A stretch of DNA of 5,685 nucleotides from Streptococcaceae bacterium. Lineage in GTDB: Bacteria > Bacillota > Bacilli > Lactobacillales > Streptococcaceae. Shown in pieces: positions 1-3,500 of the stretch. The translations under genes were made by a program, and so were the position numbers. The stretch lies in assembly GCA_031285105.1 (NCBI GenBank), contig JAITWV010000428.1, positions 1 to 5,685 of the forward strand. Reading direction: 5' to 3'. The stretch's first letter is position 1; each line of letters begins with the position of its first letter. The notes under the pieces are model-generated. The model was not told the origin of the DNA and made no database searches. It saw only the letters and a list, made by a program, of their open reading frames with translations.

Positions 1-413
1 TGTGGTAATGAAACTTGCGCCGTTGCTGAAAATGATTGAATAACTCCTTGGAATAAAACGGCTAAAGAAACAATCCCACCGGCCAATGGTTCTACATTAT
101 AAGCCTTCGCCAAATTGTATCCCCATGAAAATGCAAAAATAATCCCGACAATTGCAAGAGTTCCGCTCCAAACAAAACCATTGACGCTGATAATTTGTGA
201 AACAACTGGAATATCTGCACCAACATAATCAGGGAAAAAAGCTGGCGGCAAGTCACGAATAATGGCATTAATCATTACCGCAATGGAACCGGCCATCGTT
301 GCTGGAAGTGTTCCAATAAAGGCATCACGAATCGCAATTAAATGCTTTTGATTCCCAATTTTTGCCGCGACTGGAACGAAGTGTTTCTCCATAAAATCTG
401 AAATCCCGTTCAT
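1..413 (-). CDS. celB: PTS EIIC permease, Lac (lactose/cellobiose/chitobiose) family, partial
   Basis: This is the N-terminal 137 codons of a membrane permease that carries a disaccharide through the membrane while EIIB phosphorylates it. The frame runs off the left edge of the window; family members are usually about 430-450 residues, so roughly 70% is missing. The protein starts MNGISDFMEKHFVPVAAKIG, the typical opening of CelB/ChbC-type EIIC proteins. Hydrophobic segments lie at about residues 31-52, 72-97 and 110-130, and a polar loop carries the LPPAFFPDY stretch (about 55-63). The start is ATG at 413-411, preceded by AAGGAG at 425-420, about 6 bases away. It lies downstream of EIIB and EIIA genes of the same PTS family, which strongly supports the assignment, but it is separated from EIIA by 157 bases with a hairpin and a possible promoter. 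The substrate cannot be fixed; cellobiose, chitobiose or a related beta-disaccharide are the main options. The symbol is a family-level name. Confidence 0.9.
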   Translation of the reverse strand, partial: MNGISDFMEKHFVPVAAKIGNQKHLIAIRDAFIGTLPATMAGSIAVMINAIIRDLPPAFFPDYVGADIPVVSQIISVNGFVWSGTLAIVGIIFAFSWGYNLAKAYNVEPLAGGIVSLAVLFQGVIQSFSATAQVSLP

Positions 414-437
414 GTTACTCTCCTTTTCTGTGTAATA

Positions 438-466
438 ATCGTAAAATTTTTGAAATATTCTGTAAA
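438..466 (-). promoter_or_regulatory. Possible internal promoter in front of the EIIC gene
   Basis: Read on the minus strand, TTTACA (466-461) is followed 17 bases later by TACGAT (443-438), a near-consensus -35 and a moderate -10 for the vegetative sigma factor. A transcript from here would start around 430 and leave a short leader before the EIIC ATG. A consensus TTGACA also lies just upstream (481-476), but no good -10 is at the right distance from it. The background is very AT-rich, so chance matches are likely. Confidence 0.33.
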
Positions 467-514
467 TTTTTAATATGTCAAATAAAACGACCTACACATG
501 TTTTTATATTTGTA

Positions 515-550
515 TAAACTTTGAGGCTAGATATCCACCTAACCTCAAAG
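515..550 (-). terminator. Intercistronic hairpin between EIIA and EIIC genes (attenuator or processing site)
   Basis: Arms at 519-530 and 539-550 form a 12-bp stem with an 8-base loop. In the minus-strand RNA all 12 positions pair, one as a U-G wobble; the plus-strand RNA would carry a C-A mismatch at that position, so the structure favours the direction of the PTS genes. In the minus-strand transcript the stem is followed by UUUAUAC, a poor U-tract, so a complete terminator is unlikely. It is better read as a partial terminator or an RNA stabiliser/processing site that lets EIIB-EIIA be made in different amounts from EIIC. It lies 20 bases past the EIIA stop. Confidence 0.6.
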
Positions 551-570
551 AATAGACCAAAAATAAGCGA

Positions 571-879
571 TTAAGCTGCTAATTTTTTGTATAATTCTAC
601 AAATTCAACCGCTAAATCTTTAAACGCAATAGCTGTCATTAAGTGATCTTGTGCGTGTACCATATAGATACCGATTTCAATTTTTTCACCTTGAGCAGCT
701 TTTGTTAACATTTCTGTTTGTGATCTGTGTGCACCAACTAATGCTTCGTTTGCATGTTCTAAAGAGGCATCTGCTTTATCAAAATCTCCTGCTTTTGCTG
801 CTTGAATTGCTTCAACTGCACTAGCTTTAGCATCTCCTGCATTCATGATAAGACCCATTACTACTTCCATGTTCTCCAT
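571..879 (-). CDS. celC: PTS EIIA component, Lac family (lactose/cellobiose/chitobiose)
   Basis: A 102-residue cytoplasmic phosphocarrier that takes phosphate from HPr and passes it to the EIIB cysteine. The length matches the Lac-family EIIA (about 100-105). The C-terminal motif VHAQDHLMT holds the likely phosphorylated histidine H75, with D78 and H79 next to it; these correspond to H78, D81 and H82 of the Lactococcus lactis lactose EIIA, where the aspartate lies in the trimer interface with the metal. The protein is otherwise all-helical (NAGDAKASAVEAIQAAKAGDF, about 13-33; EHANEALVGAHRSQTEM, about 41-57), as expected for the trimeric helical bundle. The start at 879-877 is chosen because AGGAGG lies at 895-890, 10 bases upstream; the later methionines M4 and M8 would be too far from it. 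The ribosome binding site touches the EIIB stop codon, so EIIB and EIIA are very probably translationally coupled. The sugar is not determined by this subunit. Confidence 0.95.
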   Translation of the reverse strand: MENMEVVMGLIMNAGDAKASAVEAIQAAKAGDFDKADASLEHANEALVGAHRSQTEMLTKAAQGEKIEIGIYMVHAQDHLMTAIAFKDLAVEFVELYKKLAA

Positions 880-889
880 TATGTTACTT

Positions 890-911
890 CCTCCTAAGTT
901 TTGAGGCTTAG
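890..911 (-). promoter_or_regulatory. Ribosome binding site of EIIA overlapping the EIIB stop and a short hairpin
   Basis: AGGAGG (895-890) is the EIIA ribosome binding site. The EIIB stop TAG (896-894) overlaps it by two bases. CTAAG (911-907) and CTTAG (898-894) can pair around an 8-base loop, and the second arm covers the first two bases of the ribosome binding site. Ribosomes finishing EIIB would open this weak stem, which fits translational coupling. The pairing is seen in the sequence; the coupling is inferred. Confidence 0.5.
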
Positions 912-1211
912 CGCTTGTTTTAAAATGTTTTTACTATTTAAGTTGCCAAAATCTTTCATGGAAATAACATCAATTGGAATATTCATTTTGTTTAATTCTG
1001 GTAGAACATTATTTTTCATGTAGCGAAGTTGGGGGCTTAAAAGTACTGCACATACAGGATATTTATGTATTGCTTCATCTAATTCATTGCCACTAACACT
1101 GATTATATCTAGCTGAAGCCTTTGAATACTGGCTAAATGCCTCATTTGCGTGATCATTAAATTTGTTGAAACACCCGCTGCACAGACTAGTAAAAGAACA
1201 TCTTTATTCAT
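894..1211 (-). CDS. celA: PTS EIIB component, Lac family (lactose/cellobiose/chitobiose)
   Basis: A 105-residue cytoplasmic phosphotransfer protein that receives phosphate from EIIA and gives it to the sugar moving through EIIC. The active-site cysteine is C10 in the P-loop-like motif LLLVCAAGVST, the CxxGxST signature of this family; Escherichia coli chitobiose EIIB also has its cysteine at position 10 and is 106 residues long. A second family hallmark, LLSPQLRYM (57-65), matches the LLGPQIAYM region of the E. coli protein. The frame extends upstream to a TTG at 1262-1260, but that start would add a non-family 17-residue leader and has no ribosome binding site. The ATG at 1211-1209 has GGAGG at 1220-1216 and puts the cysteine at the expected position. 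The spacing of 4 bases is short, so translation may be modest. It is first in the PTS operon, 14 bases from EIIA. Confidence 0.92.
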   Translation of the reverse strand: MNKDVLLLVCAAGVSTNLMITQMRHLASIQRLQLDIISVSGNELDEAIHKYPVCAVLLSPQLRYMKNNVLPELNKMNIPIDVISMKDFGNLNSKNILKQALSLKT

Positions 1212-1235
1212 GCCGCCTCCGTTTAATTGTTGTTT

Positions 1236-1298
1236 AAGGATTGCTTGTTTAAAATGTAACAAAATTATTTCACTTTAAACAATTTATATGAAATCCTT
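1236..1298 (-). promoter_or_regulatory. Foldable 5' leader of the PTS operon (nested inverted repeats)
   Basis: In the RNA from the promoter at 1337-1309, AAGGATT (1298-1292) can pair with AATCCTT (1242-1236). Inside it, TTGTTTAAA (1282-1274) pairs perfectly over 9 bases with TTTAAACAA (1253-1245). Four more pairs are possible inside (GUGA with UUAC, one wobble). The fold would occupy nearly the whole leader and end about 16 bases before the EIIB ribosome binding site. No U-tract follows, so it is not a terminator. It may protect the RNA or be a protein-binding site. The inner stem is all A-T except one pair, so its stability is limited. Confidence 0.45.
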
Positions 1299-1308
1299 TA
1301 CATTCTTT

Positions 1309-1337
1309 ACTATATATTTTTTGTCAATTTTTGTCAA
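1309..1337 (-). promoter_or_regulatory. Main promoter of the PTS operon
   Basis: On the minus strand TTGACA (1337-1332), a perfect -35, is followed by exactly 17 bases and then TATAGT (1314-1309), five of six bases of the -10 consensus. This predicts a start near 1302 and a leader of about 90 bases before the EIIB ATG. A second TTGACA (1327-1322) lies exactly 10 bases closer, because the 10-base unit TTTTTGTCAA (plus strand) is repeated in tandem at 1318-1337; only the distal copy is at a working distance from this -10. It is the best sigma-A promoter in the window. Confidence 0.78.
1318..1337. repeat. Tandem 10-bp repeat covering the -35 region
   Basis: The unit TTTTTGTCAA occurs twice head to tail (1318-1327 and 1328-1337, plus strand). 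The period is close to one helical turn, so both copies face the same side of the DNA. The repeat duplicates the -35 hexamer of the PTS promoter. It could arise by slippage, or the duplicated box could serve a regulator. Confidence 0.7.
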
Positions 1338-1390
1338 TTTCTTTTATACATTAAATTTGATTCTACTATTTTCACATCTTAATTTTATAA

Positions 1391-1402
1391 ATAAACGTTT
1401 AT
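1391..1402. promoter_or_regulatory. 12-bp perfect palindrome, candidate operator
   Basis: ATAAACGTTTAT is a perfect palindrome centred on a CG step, the form typical of operators for LacI-type sugar regulators. It lies 54 bases upstream of the PTS -35 box. It is not a good CcpA cre site, since the outer TG and CA bases are missing. No regulator gene is in the window, so the binding protein is unknown. Confidence 0.4.
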
Positions 1403-1500
1403 GTAACAAGGTTTATTTTATTTTATGATTTGTTCAACATGTTTTCATTCTAAATTTATTTGTTATTTATTCATTTCAAAAGTGGGTGTTGTTGGTCTAT

Positions 1501-1514
1501 ATCAATCGCTTTCA
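1501..1514 (-). promoter_or_regulatory. Weak candidate cre site (CcpA)
   Basis: On the minus strand TGAAAGCGATTGAT matches the left half of the cre consensus TGWAANCGNTNWCA completely but misses its last three positions. It is about 165 bases upstream of the PTS -35, far for a direct roadblock or activation site. Carbon catabolite control of such an operon would be expected, but this site alone does not establish it. Confidence 0.22.
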
Positions 1515-1540
1515 TTTTTCTATTCGTTCGTTAATTATGC

Positions 1541-1577
1541 AACAAAAAACCTATCGCTCAAAATTTAGCGATAGGTT
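1541..1577 (-). terminator. Rho-independent terminator of pepV
   Basis: A perfect 11-bp stem, AACCTATCGCT (plus strand, 1548-1558) with AGCGATAGGTT (1567-1577), surrounds an 8-base loop. On the minus strand it is followed by a run of T residues broken by one G (1549-1541). It begins 13 bases past the pepV stop codon. It insulates pepV from the PTS operon. On the plus strand the tail is CGTTTTATT, so weak termination in that direction is possible. Confidence 0.9.
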
Positions 1578-1590
1578 CGTTTTATTATTG

Positions 1591-2994
1591 TTATTTCGCC
1601 AAACGGTAAATTGCATCCGCATAAATCACTGCTGCTTTATATAAATCCTCTACATCAGTAAATTCATTGGCTTGATGCATGGTATCTGTATAACCTGGGA
1701 ACATTGCCCCAAAAGCCACACCACGTTCCATTAAACGACCAAATGTTCCACCACCAATTACTTGCTCATAGCCTTTTTGGCCAGTATGTTCTTCATAGAC
1801 AGCAAGTAAAGTTGAAACTAATGGATCTTCCATCGGTACATAGTGAGGTGTTTGGTTAACTGTTGAAGGTTCAACTTTTGTAATCATATCTCCTAATGTG
1901 GCCTCAATTTTGGCTTTAATATCTTCAACTGACGTATTTTTTGGATAACGGAAGTTTACAGCAATTGTATTATCTTCTCCTTCTTCAAAACTAAAGACAC
2001 CTGGATTAGAAGAAAGTTTGCCCATTTTTTCGTCTTCGATGGCGACACCTAATTTTTTGCCTTCATGATCATGCCAAGCAAATTCGCCAGCTACATGTAA
2101 GAAGTTTTTCGCATCACTTGCAAAGCCATATACTTTTAAGAAATGAGCTAAGAAAGTTGCACCGTTCACGCCTAAATGTGGAGAAGCACCGTGAGCAGAT
2201 TTACCGATTAGTTCAATTGTAAATTTGCCATTTTCCTCAGTAATTCCACCTGTAACCTTGTGCGCTGTTTTGAAGGCTTCAAAGTCACCTGCAATTGTAT
2301 CTAAATCAAGTTTTGAGCTAAATACTGCTGTTGCGGACTCTGGTACCATATTTTCACGCAAGCCACCTTTAAATGAATGCAAAACAAAATCACCTTCATT
2401 TGCGCCACCAAAGTGTAAATATTGCGTATTAATTCCTTTTTCACCATTGATAATTGGGAAAGTAGCATCTGGTGAGAAACCAAAATCAGGTTTTTTTGCT
2501 TTGGTGAAGTAATAATTCATATCACCCCAACCAGATTCTTCGTCGGTACCAATGATAAATTTGATTTTTTTAGAAATTGGTAAGCCTAAATCTTTGATAA
2601 TTTTTAAACCATAGTAAGCGGCTACTGTAGGCCCTTTGTCATCTGATGAACCACGAGCATATAATTTACCATCACGAATTTCAGGTTCATAAGGGTTTGA
2701 ATCCCATCCTGAACCGGCGGGAACCACATCCATATGAGCAAAAATTCCTAATACTTCCTCACCATCGCCATATTCAAATTCCCCAACATAGTTATCCACA
2801 TTGTTTGTTTTGAAACCATCACGATCAGCAATTTCAAGCATTTTTTTCATCGCTGCAACTGGTCCTGGTCCAAATGGAAATTCATCTGTTGCTTGAGTCA
2901 TATCTTTTTCTGAGTTAATGCGAAGTAAACTAAACAAATCTTCCATTAATGCTTCACGACGAGACTCAACTTCTTGTTTAAAATCAATTGACAT
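1591..2994 (-). CDS. pepV: Dipeptidase PepV, M20 zinc peptidase family
   Basis: A 467-residue cytoplasmic metallopeptidase that hydrolyses a broad range of dipeptides, in this family including carnosine-like (beta-alanyl) and some D-alanyl dipeptides. The length agrees with Lactobacillus delbrueckii PepV (470). Zinc-site motifs are complete: GIFAHMDVVP with H87 and D89; SSDDKGP with the bridging D119; TDEESGWGD with the catalytic/ligand pair E152-E153; FSPDATFP with D176; and DTMHQANEF with H440. H268 in SAHGASPH matches the substrate-contacting histidine of the lid domain, which sits at about 180-380 between the two catalytic halves. There is no signal peptide. The start is ATG at 2994-2992 with a consensus AGGAGG at 3007-3002, 7 bases away. 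A terminator closes the upstream gene, so pepV is probably transcribed alone or with partial read-through. In Lactococcus a link between PepV and cell-wall alanine supply has been proposed; the nearby PBP gene is suggestive only. Confidence 0.96.
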   Translation of the reverse strand: MSIDFKQEVESRREALMEDLFSLLRINSEKDMTQATDEFPFGPGPVAAMKKMLEIADRDGFKTNNVDNYVGEFEYGDGEEVLGIFAHMDVVPAGSGWDSNPYEPEIRDGKLYARGSSDDKGPTVAAYYGLKIIKDLGLPISKKIKFIIGTDEESGWGDMNYYFTKAKKPDFGFSPDATFPIINGEKGINTQYLHFGGANEGDFVLHSFKGGLRENMVPESATAVFSSKLDLDTIAGDFEAFKTAHKVTGGITEENGKFTIELIGKSAHGASPHLGVNGATFLAHFLKVYGFASDAKNFLHVAGEFAWHDHEGKKLGVAIEDEKMGKLSSNPGVFSFEEGEDNTIAVNFRYPKNTSVEDIKAKIEATLGDMITKVEPSTVNQTPHYVPMEDPLVSTLLAVYEEHTGQKGYEQVIGGGTFGRLMERGVAFGAMFPGYTDTMHQANEFTDVEDLYKAAVIYADAIYRLAK

Positions 2995-3027
2995 TTTGTT
3001 ACCTCCTGATTGTTAATTACAGTGAAC

Positions 3028-3054
3028 AGTCTATCACTATTAGCTTAAAAAGGA
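3028..3054 (-). promoter_or_regulatory. Possible pepV promoter with extended -10
   Basis: Because a terminator ends the upstream gene at 3055, pepV should have its own promoter between about 3055 and 3010. The best match on the minus strand is TGATAGACT (3036-3028), an extended -10 (TGnTAGACT, four of six core bases). The T-rich DNA upstream offers only poor -35 matches. A short inverted repeat, AGTGA (3021-3025) with TCACT (3034-3038), overlaps it and could be an operator. Confidence 0.35.
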
Positions 3055-3088
3055 AAAAGAAATGGTCGAAATTGCAACCATTTCTTTT
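3049..3088 (-). terminator. Terminator after the UPF0342 gene
   Basis: AAAAGAAATGGT (3055-3066) and ACCATTTCTTTT (3077-3088) form a perfect 12-bp stem with a 10-base loop. On the minus strand the stem runs into T residues broken by CC (3058-3046). It begins 5 bases past the stop codon of the UPF0342 gene. Its plus-strand side also ends in a T-rich arm, but nothing on the plus strand needs it. Confidence 0.85.
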
Positions 3089-3093
3089 GTTCA

Positions 3094-3441
3094 TTATTTG
3101 CGTCCTTCGTAAATTTCTTGGATTGGTTTCATGATAATCGTGTTGATTTCTTGAACCAAACCTGAGAATTTTTGCTCTGCTGTTAAAAGTTCACGAATGA
3201 TTTCGTTTGCTTCAACTTTTTGACCAACTTCTTGTAATTTTGCTTGGTCTTCAGGTGTTGGCATTGCGCCTGACATCATTTTTTGATGCATTTCATTTTG
3301 TACTGCGGTGTAAGCTGAGTAAATTCCTTTTGCTTCTTCGTTATTTTGAACGTTTGTAAATGCTTCTTGAACTGCACTGTATTCTGGCAATTGGCGGATT
3401 TCACGTTCTAATTGGTTGGCTGTATCATAAATATTAATCAT
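3094..3441 (-). CDS. UPF0342 / YheA-like small helical protein
   Basis: A 115-residue acidic, all-helical cytoplasmic protein of the YlbF/YmcA superfamily, closest in pattern to Bacillus subtilis YheA (UPF0342): MINIYDTANQLEREIRQLPEY at the N-terminus, a central QKMMSG turn (53-58), and NTIIMKPIQEIY near the C-terminus (100-111) all fit. No transmembrane segment or signal peptide is present. The paralogues YlbF and YmcA join YaaT in a complex that tunes RNase Y in B. subtilis and carries cysteine-bound Fe-S clusters; this protein has no cysteine at all, so it cannot bind clusters that way, and its function is unknown. The start ATG (3441-3439) has GGAGAG at 3452-3447, about 5 bases away. It lies 48 bases after the PBP2A stop with no terminator between, so it can be co-transcribed, and it also appears to have its own promoter. 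Confidence 0.9.
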   Translation of the reverse strand: MINIYDTANQLEREIRQLPEYSAVQEAFTNVQNNEEAKGIYSAYTAVQNEMHQKMMSGAMPTPEDQAKLQEVGQKVEANEIIRELLTAEQKFSGLVQEINTIIMKPIQEIYEGRK

Positions 3442-3471
3442 TATTTCTCTCCATTCTTTTGTTGTATTCCT

Positions 3472-3500
3472 ATTGTATCAAATATTTCTTTAGTTTCCAA
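3472..3500 (-). promoter_or_regulatory. Probable promoter of the UPF0342 gene, overlapping the PBP2A stop codon
   Basis: On the minus strand TTGGAA (3500-3495) is followed by 17 bases and TACAAT (3477-3472), five of six bases of the -10 consensus. TGA directly precedes the -10, giving an extended TGnTACAAT. The -35 lies inside the last codons of PBP2A, and the spacer spans its stop. Transcription would start near 3465, about 24 bases before the UPF0342 ATG. This would let the small gene be expressed separately from PBP2A. Confidence 0.6.

Larger units (their letters stand above)
1212..1590. other. Gene-free AT-rich intergenic region between pepV and the PTS operon
   Basis: This stretch of about 380 bases holds, in the minus-strand direction, the pepV terminator, a weak cre-like site, a palindrome, the PTS promoter and the leader. 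The part from 1403 to 1500 is mostly A and T with one unusual GC-richer patch (AGTGGGTGTTGTTGG, 1481-1495) for which I have no explanation. I see no credible coding sequence on either strand, and no -24/-12 (sigma-54) promoter such as some PTS operons use. Confidence 0.7.

Noticed and set aside
1212..1262. A 17-residue N-terminal extension of EIIB from a TTG codon.
   Set aside because: No ribosome binding site precedes it, it is not seen in the family, and the ATG at 1211 puts the active-site cysteine at position 10 as in characterised EIIB proteins.
1322..1327. The promoter-proximal TTGACA as the working -35.
   Set aside because: It is only 7 bases from TATAGT and no other convincing -10 lies about 17 bases downstream of it.
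1391..1402. The palindrome as a CcpA cre site.
   Set aside because: The outer TG and CA bases of the cre consensus are absent; only the central AANCGNT part fits.
1212..1590. Sigma-54 promoter or BglG-type antiterminator in front of the PTS operon.
   Set aside because: No TGGCAC-N5-TTGC pattern was found, and the leader hairpin has no terminator U-tract with an overlapping antiterminator.
2225..2512. Plus-strand open frame opposite pepV.
   Set aside because: It lies wholly inside a gene with complete catalytic motifs, has no ribosome binding site of note and resembles no protein family; it is an antisense shadow.
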